Below, piece by piece: positions 34,460-46,134 of a stretch of DNA of 64,000 bases; the stretch's first letter is position 1; each line of letters begins with the position of its first letter. Below the pieces are notes generated by a model. The model was given only the letters and a program-made list of their open reading frames with translations, did no database searches and was not told the DNA's origin. Made by a program: the position numbers and the translations under genes. Source of the stretch: Spinellus fusiger (lineage: Eukaryota > Mucoromycota > Mucoromycetes > Mucorales > Phycomycetaceae); contig JALLLS010000002.1 in NCBI GenBank assembly GCA_025094145.1, forward strand, positions 930,001 to 994,000. Direction: 5' to 3'.

Positions 34460-36020
34460 TCATGTTTTTTTAGGAATACCCAAGGATTCTGGAGAGGGGA
34501 CAAAGTACCACATTATCTCCATACCTACCAACATGGCAAGACATACAGCTGGAATGGTTTGAATGCCAAACTTATCAGCAATGACACCAGCAAAGAAAGG
34601 AAGAACAGCTGCACCACTGGCACCAATGGCCGTGATAAACCCAATGGAGGTTGCATGCATGCTGCGTGGCAATACTTGTGATGCCAATGAGATAGAAGTA
34701 GGGAACATAGGTCCAATGAGGAATCCTAGGGTAACAAGGGCTAAAAAGAAAGAAGAATAGAGAGTAAAGGTGAATGCAAATCCCACCAAAAGACATTCAA
34801 TAGGCTGGAAAGCTAAAGGCGTGTCCTCCTTCATTGCTCAGCCATGCATACGATGAATACTTTACCAATGGAGTCCACCACCACAGATTCAGACAGACCA
34901 AAAACAATCACAGCCAACACAGAGGCAAGGGTAAGAGCACTGACAGTACGCTTCTCACCACAGCGACCTGCCAAATAGCCTAGTAACAAACGACCAATGG
35001 CCAGTCCAGCCCAATAACCAGCTGTGACATTGCCCATAATAGCCTTATCACCGTGACGTCCTTCTGTAAGGAAAGTGTAGCCCCATCCACCCAAGACAAT
35101 CTCAACACCAACATAGATGAGAATATAGAGAGCAATAAGAATAGTCACAGGGTTACGGATAGGATGGCTAGGGACGTAGAGTGTAGATTTGGGTGAATTC
35201 TCCTCCTGATCATCACTACCATGAGTTACATCCTCGAGATGATCCAATTCAACATTACGGAAACCAATAGTAATAGACACCAGGTTGAGAATGGCAACAC
35301 AGCCCAAGAAGACATACACTGCTTGCCATGTAATGCCACGCACCAAAAACATTGTACTAACAATTGGACTGATCATGGCACCTACACCATAACAGGCTAA
35401 TGAAAAGAAGAGAGACATATCAACACCATGAGACTTTCTTTTTTCAATTGTATGTGTGGATAGGTCCTGAATTCCCCTCACCAACATTAAAAGATAGATA
35501 GGTAGAGGGATAGATTACCATGCAGAATGTTAAGCATAAAAGTAGCCATAGGAAGCTTGGCTGTATACACATTGACAGCTGCATCTAAAAGAGCAATACT
35601 GCCTCCTTGGAACATCATCAAAAACAGCATGATATGAAAAGGCATTCCAGTGGCGGCAATAGAGTAAGTGAACAATAGTGAGAATCCAGCAACGTAAATA
35701 GTAGCGCGCTGTCCAATGGTCTTCACAATATATCCATTGGAAATACCACTGATAAAGAAGCCAATAGCATTGAACAGAAACAAAAGAGAAACTGTTCCAT
35801 TGGAGATATCGTAGTGATGCTTAAGACGTGGAATCATGACTCCAAAAGCACCATCATTGAGACCACCGAGAATATTCACAAAATTGGTCGTTAAAATGGG
35901 AAAGAGATAAGGTCGAAGGTCGCTCCATGACTCGGCTTTTGGCTTAGCTGTCCCACTTTCTGATGCCAAGAGATGTGTGCTTTCATCAACTACAGGCACT
36001 GTCTTGTGAGGACTGTCCAT
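34460..36020 (-). CDS. Major facilitator superfamily transporter
   Basis: Twelve-helix membrane transporter of the fungal FucP/Bsc6-like group; substrate unknown, sugar or drug transport possible. Three exons: 36020-35519, 35396-34866, 34812-34460; 461 aa. A cytosolic N-terminus (MDSPHKTVPVVDESTHLLAS) has a possible acidic/di-leucine sorting motif. Helix 1 has NFVNILGGLNDGAFGVMIPR, and the loop between helices 2 and 3 reads GYIVKTIGQRATIY. The central loop is acidic (LEDVTHGSDDQEENSP). The second half has GYWAGLAIGRLLLGYLAGR, the MFS repeat motif, and GFLIGPMFPTSISLASQV. It ends GIPKKT. The start MDSPH is preferred over an upstream frame extension because the latter has no ATG. Confidence 0.9.
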
Positions 36021-36330
36021 ATTCCTTGGGTAAAGAATAAAAGAAAGAAAAGAAGAGTATGGATAGGATGTCCCCAATTTGTCTTTTTATGTGACTGTTG
36101 ATTCTCTGGGTAAAAAGAACTACAATAGGATCAAACTCCGGTGCCACTGCATCCCTCATTTGTTAATTTAGAGATTGGAAATCTCCATATAAGATCGTTT
36201 GTGCCCTTTTAACATGAGTATCTTTAATGTTTTTATCTTTTGACGTGGGACATCATTAAATCCAACTTTCTGTCAATGAATCTTGCGTCAAACTAGTTCT
36301 CCCTCCCCTTTTTAAACTGTATGAAATAGG

Positions 36331-36612
36331 GTTTATTTATTTATTTATTCTTTATTGAATAGGCCGACACGCTATGATGTGCGGCACTTAAAAATAGTAA
36401 AGGCCACATAGACAGAAAAGGAAGAAAGGAAGAAAGGAAGAAAAACACTTAAGCCACCATCGACTGCAGAGCCACCATCGAAGAAGAAGTCTTACTTGCC
36501 AGAACACCAGAAAGAATAGGAGCAGAGTCAAAGATAAAAGCCTAGTGGGCACGCCAAATTGCCTGCACTGTAGCAGCCACTACCAGAACACCAAGGTCGG
36601 CGTCTGGCAGAG
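36331..36612 (-). mobile_element. 5'-truncated LINE fragment with A-rich tail
   Basis: On the minus strand the stretch reads LPDADLGVLVVAATVQAIWR, then (after one stop) AFIFDSAPILSGVLA, a pattern like the extreme C-terminus of fungal LINE reverse-transcriptase polyproteins (..W..HW..VF...P....V). About 80 bases later it ends in AATAAAG and TAAA repeats, as expected for a 3' end. Only the 3' 280 bases remain. The family call is by pattern only. Confidence 0.45.
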
Positions 36613-38207
36613 AGGGAGGACAGCAAGAAGAGAACAAAGACTGACTGTATGAAATAAGATCAGGAAATTAAGCATTTTATTTGGTATGTTTTACACCAGC
36701 TACTTATGGGGCTTATTGCTTAGCCCATACTATCAAGTGCTTAATCACTATTTTAGCGTTTAACTTTATTTTTATTTCTTATGAACTGTTTAGCATTATA
36801 ATACTAAAATATGTCACATTGTTTGAGTTGAGTCATTAAACTGTTCTTGTACTGGTAGCTGTTTTTTTTAAAAAAAAATATTGAAAGGTACCAGTATAAA
36901 TGTAGTGTTAGAAAAGAAAAAAAAGGGGGATGAGGAACATACCCTCTGGTTTCATAAGATTTGTTATTATAAAAAGTAATCAATATAACTTGGAATAAAG
37001 TATATAAGCCTGCTCAATAGATAGCAGAAGCAAATTAAGAAATATATTTATTGCATTCCTAAAACACACCTTTTGTCTTTGGGTTTTTTAATAGTATTTT
37101 TCTTTTCTTTTTTTTTACATATGAGAATGGAAATAGGTGTTGTAATAATGAACAAAACATTGAGTTTCTAGATCAAGATTTATGTTTTAAATGGCAAAAA
37201 ATTATAACTGGCCAATGACTCATTTACTGTAACTCAATCAATAATAAAAATAAAAATAAAAAAGACTATAGTAACACTCAAGGTGTAGCTTAGCAGGAGA
37301 AGGATACGCAGAGGATTTTTATTGGGAATTTTGAGAGAAATAGAATAGAAACAATAGTGAATTGGGGTAGGTGTCCATCAACATATACATAGTTGTGTGT
37401 ATTTGAATATAGATTCTCTTTTTATTATTTATCTTCAAGGAAAAGGTACCGATAAAAAGGGGAAATTAGCTTCCTCTTTTTGTGTTTCCAAACAAATAGC
37501 AAAATGCATAATCTCGAATAATTCCTTAAACTCCTATTCCATGAAGTGACAAACTGAAATGCACGTCATATTCATTCTTTATCATTTTAGACGATTTATA
37601 ACTCATTAATCATTGAACATCGATGGTTGTTGCTATCAGCATAGCAGAGAGTTAAAGATGACATACCATATTTACTATAGATGAAGGTCTTGATAAACAA
37701 TTATTAATACATTAAACTGATAATATTCTTTTAACTTTCAGCCTCCAGGTTGAGATTTTAATTGAAAGGTATTTAGCTACTACTACTTTTGTTTTTATTA
37801 TTATAAAACGCCTTTAATATTGGTCTTATCTTCTACTTATGAATCCACTAGAAATTTCATCTTTAAATTAAAATAATAGTGTCTTCATAGAGTACTTCTT
37901 TGTTGTCTGCGAATATTTTGAGAAGAATCCACTAGAGATGAGCACTTTGTTGGATCACAAAAATAGGAATTTCCCATTGATTATTAAATTAAATCACCGC
38001 ACCGAGACAGACTTTGCTGCCATTATTTCAACCGTTAATGAAGAAGAAAAAAGCAGAAAAAAAGGGGAGAAGGGGCAAGACATTAGAATATGAATAAATA
38101 AGCCTAAAAAATAATATTCAAAATCAAAAATAATTTTTAAAACTAATGAGTAGATGTATTTAAAGGTAATAAGATGCTCGCTCACTCAAACTCAGTGAAA
38201 ATCTTAT
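36613..38207. other. AT-rich gap
   Basis: Very AT-rich with poly(T)/poly(A) palindromic tracts (for example at 36860-36880). I see no gene, RNA gene or second element end. Confidence 0.5.
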
Positions 38208-39576
38208 ACAGTGTCAGGCAAAAAAATAATAATTTATTTTATTTTCTGATATAATTCTTGTTTGGAGAAATACTTATTACTTTTAATAAAAACACACATT
38301 AAACACACAGTAGAGACTTGAAAATTGGATGAAGTATAAAGAAGATCAACAGGATAATATATACAGATTTATTGGGTGGAAACCTTTAATATTTGGTGCT
38401 TCCACCCTTGGCCTCTATTACAGCCTTGCATTGAAGATGCATGCTGTTAATGAGGTTGTTGGTAGTCTCTTTGAGAATATTTTCCCATTCTTGGACTATG
38501 AGAACCTTCAGATCCTGGAGAGTGCTTGCTGGGGTCATCCTCTTCCGAACTGCTCTGTCAAGTTCCTCTCAAAGATGCTCAATTGGGTTCAGGTCAGGGC
38601 TTTGAGAGAACCACCCCTCCATTGTGACTATGCCTCTCTCATCCTTCCATTTCCTGGTCTCCTTACTAGTATGGCAACTGGCATTGTCCTCTTGAAGAAC
38701 ACAGCCTACCACTGAATTCATTGCCGAAAAGACAAGACAGCTCGGGGCAATAGGCTGTTTCTAAAATACTGGTGTATTTGGCACTATTTATGGACCCCTT
38801 CACCGTAACAAGTCTACCAACACCTTCACCAGAGAAGGGAACCCCAACCCACCACCACCAAAACTCCTTTTATTTTTTTGGATAAATGTTCTTTGGGAGT
38901 AGCTTCCCTTCTTTCTGCGCACCACTCTGTTGTAGTGGTTGTTGCTCATTAGCTGGAACTTCGACTCATCGGACCAGATGACTGTCTTCCAGTCTTTATC
39001 TATCCAATGAAGGTAGGTCCTAGTTCAAGTAAGCCTCAACTTCTTGTGTTTAATGCTGAGAGAGGGTTTCTTAACAACCCTGAAAGAAGAAAGTCCAATC
39101 TTCTTTATCATTTCTCTAAAAGTGCTCATGCACACTTTGGTGGTCATCTGCTTGCAAAGTTGATATATTGTCTGGAATGAATCTCTTTTCATCTCGTATA
39201 CAAACTCTCTCTAGTCGTTCTACATCAGAATAGGCTTGAGCCCAGAGCTCTTCTTTGCTTTGAAGCAGCCAGTTTCCCTGTACTTCTTCACGATAAGGCT
39301 GACAGCAGAATGACTGATGCCAAGCATGGCTGCAATCTCCACTTGGTTGGAGCCATGTTGAGTGGCCTTGTGAACAATGAGTTGATGACTTCACTCGTCT
39401 ATATTTTTCTTCTTGCTTCCAATAGTCTTGGTGGTTTTTTTGGTAGTGTTAGACATATCAGATGTTATAGCGGAAAAAGAAGAAATGAGGAATAAGCAAA
39501 AAAAAAGAATATTTTTTGAGCAAAAAGAAAAGGTCAGAAAATGAAAAAGGTTATAGAGTTTACACTGGACACTGTA
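38208..39576 (-). mobile_element. Dead Tc1/mariner element with TIRs
   Basis: Starts with TACAGTGTCAGGCAAAAA at 38207 and ends with an imperfect inverted partner, CACTGGACACTGTA, near 39575; about 1.37 kb, the usual Tc1 size. The minus strand encodes a transposase from MSNTTKKTTKTIGSKKK (about 39460). A helix-turn-helix region follows (VEIAAMLGISHSAVSLIVKK), and further down FKRTMPVAILV (family: QDNAPCH), then TQLSIFERNL (family: PDLNPIE..W). There is a stop at codon 22 and many more stops and frameshifts after that. Confidence 0.8.
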
Positions 39577-41161
39577 TTTTGCTTTTTTGGTAGCTTTCTC
39601 ATTGAGGCTACTGATCGATGTGTTGAGCGGTAACACTAATACTGTCATAGAGTGCAAAGACTCCTTCAGCAACAGACGCTGTATCCTCACTTCTCCTCCG
39701 ATCTCTCCTCTACCACCCATTCTTAGCCCATTTAGCAAAGCCAGAAGCTGCTAGTGTAATTGCTACATATATTCTCAGGATTGGGGAACATTTCTCGCAT
39801 ACCTTTAATGGTAATTTACACGCTCTAGTACTTCGGCGTAGAACCAGATAGTGAAAACTGTCGGCACTTTTTTTGACCTCCATACATAGTATATGGATAT
39901 TCTCAAATACCAACCCTCTATCATGGTATTGATTTTAGTTACATAAAATTAACATCAATGATAATAAAATGAGAAATATTCTATTTTCATCATTCATGTC
40001 AAACCTAGTAATGTGACGCCTTGACTTAACTCGGCCATCTCTCCACTATGTCAAACTCCGTAATACAGAAATGTTCAAAAATCTTAGGTATATTTCAGAT
40101 CTAGACTATAGTTTTACCCTTGAATATGTATTTTTTTGTACCATAATATTTATCTCATATAATAACTCTGAACAAACCAAAAGAAAAATTGGAAACAAGA
40201 AGAGAAATACTGATGAATTTAATTGTCTTCTCATTGCTCGCTAGGCTACTGTCAACAGTGACACGTGGGAGAATGATCTTCCAGCAAAACACCAAATCAA
40301 CATCTATCTTCCGCTACGGATAATTTTTCTTATTTAGACACCTTTTATCTTTTTACATTTTCACTTATTAATTTATCTGAGTCAAGTTACTATTACCATT
40401 GTTCTCTTTTCATTTCCCTTTCCCCATCAAACTCCTTATCGTCGGCTTTTTTTTTTTGCTTTTATTATTATTCATCTTCTTTGTCGACAACTTCGTTGTC
40501 ATTTTATCTTTATCTTCCTTTCTTCTGTCTTCTCGGAAATAATTGTCTAGACTGATGGTCTTTGACAATTATTAGTCATTCAATTGATAAGAAAAACATA
40601 TAAATATCTAGAATACTTCAATGAAATAAACATTATCTTTACTTGTCTAAAAACATCCTTCTTTTGTTCTTATTCTATTTGTATTTTGATTCGTCTTCGA
40701 GCTCAGTGTTCTGTGATATTGTCCTGAGTGAAATATCAAACTTACTGCCTGCTATCGTTAATTATTTATTTGTTTTTCTTGTTCTTATTATTGTTCTTTA
40801 GTTTGACTCTTTGATCAAGCTAGTTTTTGTTGTATATGTATCCCTTTCTCTCAGATCTTTGATCATATTTTGTTCTTATTATATAGCTTTAACTTGATTC
40901 ATCGATCAAGTCATTGTTATTGTTATTGTTTTATTCTTTCTATTCTTATTATCTTCTGAACGTGTGTGCTACACAGCCAAGCTCACTAAATATCAACAGC
41001 ACCTGTCAAATTACCATGTGTGTTAGATTTGGAGTTAGTACATAGTCCATTTCCCGTATTGTATACTAGAAATTATGAGTCTTTTTGCATGAAAAAATCG
41101 AATAAGACACACTTCATTATCAATTTTAAGATAGTTTACCTGTATCATGTGTTTCCGCCAG
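39577..41161. other. AT-rich gap downstream of the Fanzor gene
   Basis: No gene seen. If the Fanzor copy at 41.2-43.5 kb has a guide-RNA region it should lie at the high end of this gap (about 40900-41160), but that sequence shows no clear similarity to the conserved right ends of elements A and B, and I could not find terminal repeats. Confidence 0.5.
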
Positions 41162-43480
41162 TTAGTCAACCGAGGCTCTATCGATAACTGGGAAGGAGAG
41201 GGATGGAGATGAACCAGAAGGCTTGGACTTTTTCTTGGTTCTAGGTGTATCTTTGGAATCATTCTTTCTTTTGTTATATCTACAAAATCGCTCTGGGCGG
41301 GTACTATGTTTCCTTAGAGACATTAGACTATGTCTAAAGTATAATGTAGCAGCGAGATCACGATTCCAAAGCTTCAATGTCTTGTCTTTTATACAATTTT
41401 GGTTTGAACACTTATTTGAAAGGAGAAAGATGAGTCTTATTTTGATATAAAATTAAGAAGAAATGACCTGAGAAGACCATGATATTTAACTTTGGGCATT
41501 TTTGTTCGTTGGTAGGGCCTGGGGTTCTTGACATGTTTAAATGTTTCCAAAGGTGAGTACTTGCACTCAGGACACAGACTCGATGTTTTGAATTCATTGA
41601 TAAGATAGAGTTTGAATCCTTCTTTCTTCAACATCCTCCGCATGCCTTTTCCCTTTATTAGTTCATGGAACTTCATATTTGTGGCTGACCAGTCACCCAA
41701 TATCAACACCGGATCTTCTCCAAACCTGGCTCTCAGGTTTCGGGATAGTCGTTTATCAGACTGTAATCTATTGATATGACTTGATAGCTTCATCTTTCGA
41801 AACGGCAGTAGCGATTGTTTCATAATAAGAGAATTGGCACTTGAGGGACCTTTTTCTTTGACCCCACTGTCTTTTGTTTGCCTATTATCATCTTCCATTG
41901 TTTCATTGCCGTAATACAATATCAAGTCCTCCAATACACTTACTTTTGTATGTATGTATTTGATGAATTCCTGGAGTTTTACTGTTGAAGCAGGAACTTG
42001 ACCAAGTTTATCTTCTAGTCTTTAGATGGATGGAGGCTTGAGGTTCTGTCGAAGCTTCTTGAAATGGGTTGACTTTGTTTTTTTTGGCTCGTTGATTATG
42101 TGTATACCTGTAGGTGGATTTATTATCGGGTGTACTGTTTTCTTGCGTGAAGAATAATAGGTCTCGATGACCCGGATCGATGAGTACGCATTTGTCTTTT
42201 GTTTCTGCTAATGTAGCTTGAGATATCTCTTCAATCGATTCAATGTGGTCCTCGTCAATAAGTGCTTTGAGGCTACCACCCAAGGAACGTCTCGATATAA
42301 GGTTTTGCTTGATTACTGACACTGCCACACCATCGGTTTCTAGTGTACCTTGAAATCTCATTGACCTATCTATACCTTGACCTTTGAACACCTTTGATTT
42401 TAGATTGACGACTTGACCCCAAAGATCAAACTTTTCGCTCGAGTAGCTCTTGTTTTTTCAAGATAGGGTGGTTGAGTATCTTAGTATCTATCGTAATGTG
42501 AGAAGGAATAAAGCTTTTACGAAGTGAGAAACAACTAAAAGATCTGTTTCCATTCTCTTCGTATAGTTGGGCCAGTTTAGCAAATGTGTACATGTGCTTG
42601 GTTGGATTGGCTTTAACATCATAATAGATGGATTTTTTTTTGGCAAATCTATAACTGGGAGGATAGCAGGCTAGCAGTTCTTGTACTTGGCTAATGGCCT
42701 TTTTGTTCAAAAAATCTACGGGTGCATTGGGAACAGTTTTTGTCGAAATGTCTAGTTTGATTTGCGTACACACATCCAACACATTTAATCTAATAATATT
42801 TGCAATGGCCTCCTCAGAATAGTTTTTAGCTTTCATGGCATGGGTCAATGTGGTAATCCTTTCTTGTTGTCGTAGGATGATGTTGAAGAACATTCTAAGA
42901 TGATTTCGAAATTGAGACGCAATATTATTAACGTAGGATGTGTGTATCTTGGTGCTTTCATAAATAGATCTTTGTTGAGCATTGGTTATTTTAATTGGAG
43001 TGTAGGACACATATTGGCAGTAGTCATCTTTCAATGGGTTGGTCTTCTTTCTTATTTGACGCACTTTGGGTGTGAGGCATGTTTTACCGGAAGCACTACC
43101 TTCTCTGGTTTGCTTATTAATGAGGGACAAAAGCACCTCACGGAAGAAATCCTTAGTTATGCACTCATTCAACGCAGATTCATCTTCATTTTCGAGTATA
43201 TGGATCAATATATACTTGGAGAAAGCATAAGTATGAGAAACAATGGTATTGATGTTATGAACCAGACATTGTAAAACAAGTGAATATTCAGAACTCCAAG
43301 CAGTATCACGTAAAGATGTCTTGATTGTCATTATTCTGGCATGATTTGCACCCAAAGAACTTGCTATAGGCTCTTCATCAGTCTATTATAAAAATCAAAT
43401 ACATGTAAGAATCCTAGGTTGAATCTATAAGCATGTTGTATCTTCTTTACTTCATTAACATCTTGTTGGCTGAATAGCAT
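41162..43480 (-). pseudogene. Fanzor RNA-guided nuclease (eukaryotic TnpB homologue), nearly full length
   Basis: Homologue of TnpB; Fanzors are RNA-guided DNA endonucleases carried by eukaryotic transposons. Exon 1 (43480-43451, MLFSQQDVNE) joins through a 68-base intron to 43382. The long N-terminal region (about 320 aa) is helical. RuvC-I reads CVLIDPGHRDLLFF (Asp), followed by VLILGDWSATNMKFHE. The Fanzor-type displaced RuvC-II Glu lies in LYLINEFKTSSLCPEC, which also holds the first zinc-ribbon cysteine pair. After an intron (41467-41411) come CSNQNC and RuvC-III LWNRDLAATLYFRH (Asp), then a basic tail. Three lesions break it: an extra base in an A run (42432-42435), a frame change near 42015-42023, and a missing G after the last acceptor (the other copy has it). 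Otherwise about 730 aa with all catalytic residues. Confidence 0.85.
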
Positions 43481-43981
43481 CTTTAGTTCAGAAAGAATAG
43501 ATAGAAATACAATAAGAAAGAGGAAATAAATAGTTATTTTATTAGCAACACTGAATAGTGTCAGCTATTATTTATCATCCATTGATGTGATGGTGTCGTT
43601 AATGACTTCTTAGGTCCAAAGGTATTGGTTTAGTTAATGTACAATTAACTCTGCTCTTATTTATTCAACTTGTTTGTTATTCTTTTATACTTCTTTTATA
43701 CTTTAATGGTTATTACAAATAGAAGAACTTCAAGGAAATCACCACCAAAAGGCATACATTCTAATGCAGGCTGTTGTACTTTTATGTTATCTCTGAAAGA
43801 TTAATCCACTGTATTCAAGTATACTACAGCTTATCATAGATAGTTCATCACAAACCATTGATTGTGTGGCTGTTTTTTTTTACAACTTGCTAACTACTAT
43901 TTTTGTTTTTGTTTTTTTAATAAGATAAAATACAATACATTATTGCAATCATAATAAAACGTAGAATATTTTTATTTTTTG
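43481..43981. other. Gap between Fanzor 5' end and the CNNM gene
   Basis: AT-rich; promoter side of the Fanzor gene and 3' flank of the transporter gene, with AATAAAA near 43953. No element terminus recognised. Confidence 0.45.
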
Positions 43982-46134
43982 TTATTTGTCTTTGTCATTT
44001 AGAAGAGGTAGTGTTTCTGAGTCTACATCTTTTTTATCAGTAGTATGGGACAAAGCAGCATCTTTTAACACAGCATATGTCTTCATATGGGGCTCAACTA
44101 CATGTCCATTTTCATACGATCCATAAGTTGTATTCAGAGAGTTTCCTCTTGATGGTGGTGCCTTATCATTAGAACCAGGTCGACGTCTATGAGCTGACAA
44201 CATGCGCTGAAGACGACTGTCTTTTCTAACAGGGACCTGTCTGCTTACAACCCGAATCTTGTTTTGAACTGAACAGAGAAAAAAAATGCAATAATTGAGT
44301 AATGTGCTCTTATTTCTCTTTTCTATATCACTTTACCATCCACATAGACATCAGTCTCGTCAATAATTTCCTTTTTAAAAAATAAAAATAAAAATAAAAA
44401 GTATTAGAACACAATATTAAAAGTAAAAATAAAACAAGAACGCAGAACTCTTCTATTGTTATAGACTATATGTTTACCTCTCCAATTAGCTCTTCAATAA
44501 CATCCTCCAATGTAATAACACCTAAAGCACCGCTCTGGCCTCCAGGATCATTTGAAACTAAAGCCATATGACCTACAATCCAGAAGATTAGACTGGCAGA
44601 TCAAGGACAGCCATGCCAAACTTACTCTTTCCTTCCTGGAAGAAGTTCAAGATATCAAGACAGCTAGTATCAGGGCTTGTTTCAGGCAGTGTGCTCATGG
44701 GAAGATCTTTTACAGGCAGAGCATCTTCAGGATCGTATGTAATCAATCGTTTTGTTAACAGCATGCCAACAAAGTTGATCTTGTTATCGGGTGTGTAAAT
44801 AGGAATACGAGAATATCCAGCAGAGAGAATCTATGAATAAAAGAGACAGTGTGATAAGTATATGCTTCCTATAAGTGTAGAGTATACCTCATCCACAACT
44901 TTCTCGTCAAGAATATCTTCTGTTGACAAGGTGAATACGTTTTCAAGAGGTGTCATGATCTGGGAGACAGGTTTTGAGCGCAAGTCAAGGACTGCACCAA
45001 TAATAAGAACCTCATCCGATGTCAAGGCATCAACATCAGATGAATTGACAGCTTGATGGAGAGAAACGAGTGATTTGAGACCTGTTTTTATGAAGAAAAA
45101 GTAGTGAATAAGACAGTTCTCATCTCATCTCATTGTTGTTGTTGTTTTTCTTTTTCTTTTTCTTTTAGGGCGTGAGGTATCCATAAATGATAACTCACCC
45201 GCCTTTTTATACACTGTTCCATGAGATTCACCAAGGATGTAATCGAGGAGTTTTGCAGTGGGATAAGCAACAGGGAACATGATATACATAAGTCCAACAA
45301 CCATTCTAACAACCATCATTTGAGCAAGTGACTATTGTATATCTACACAAAGTTTATACATACCCTGAAGTTCTTGCACCAATGGCGAGTCCATAACGAA
45401 CACAGATGGCTACAGCAAGAATTGAAACAAATAGGTGGTATCAGTCATTAGAGTCAATCCTATAGTATAGCCTTTTTTTGTCTTATTATTATCTTACATT
45501 GAGGAATGACTCTTTAGATATACATGAGCATACACACAAAGCAAAAATAATAACAAATAGGTTAGTAAATAACATGTCTTTCTATTATATCGTATATCAA
45601 AGACACTTACTCGCCAAAAATGACAATCAATGCAGTAGAAATAACCACGGCCTGAAGTCCTCCTCCAGCAACCTCATGAAGAACAATAGGAAGTGTCTCA
45701 TTGACAATAACATTGGACAATAACAACGTCACCAACACCCAGTGCTTTCCACGGTCCAGCAATGCCAGTACCTTTTTTGCATTTGCACTTTCACTGGGAG
45801 TTCCAGACTCAATAAGAACATGGAGGTTTGTTTCATCCAAACCCATCAAACCGAGTGTTAAGCCTAATTCATTCTATAGATAAATATATCATCTTATGTA
45901 TATATTACTCCATCCTATTTAATGTCATGAAAACAGCCACTCACCAGCAAAGACACCACCAATGACAACCAAAATAAAGATGGCAATAAGCTTTTCCCAG
46001 TAGGAGGCAGAGGCATAGCTCTCGGGTGCATCAAGCACACTCAGAATAGGTTGTCCATATATGGGAGAGTTGAATGAAGCAGCTGATAGTATTAAAGACC
46101 TAAGGAAATAGAACCTAGATGTCATAAGCTTCAT
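43982..46134 (-). CDS. MAM3: CNNM/Mam3-type membrane protein (DUF21 + CBS)
   Basis: Metal or Mg2+ homeostasis protein of the cyclin M family, in the vacuolar or plasma membrane. Ten exons: 46134-45945, 45863-45611, 45511-45498, 45409-45360, 45331-45199, 45081-44888, 44830-44626, 44572-44478, 44370-44337, 44268-43982; 484 aa. After a hydrophobic leader comes the DUF21 transmembrane domain: [72 protein letters not shown]. Two CBS repeats follow: [55 protein letters not shown] disordered C-tail ends LLNDKDK. The 14-base third exon supplies the conserved VIPQ; without it the frame breaks. Start is ATG at 46134. Confidence 0.95.
45498..45511 (-). other. 14-base internal microexon of the CNNM/Mam3 gene
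   Basis: Minus-strand AGTCATTCCTCAAT, preceded by an AAAG acceptor and followed by GTAAGAT. With its neighbours it reads FGE-VIPQ-SICVRYG, which restores a motif invariant in this family and keeps the 484-codon frame. Confidence 0.85.

Noticed and set aside
38329..38715. 128-aa plus-strand open frame
   Set aside because: Antisense to the C-terminal part of the dead Tc1 transposase.
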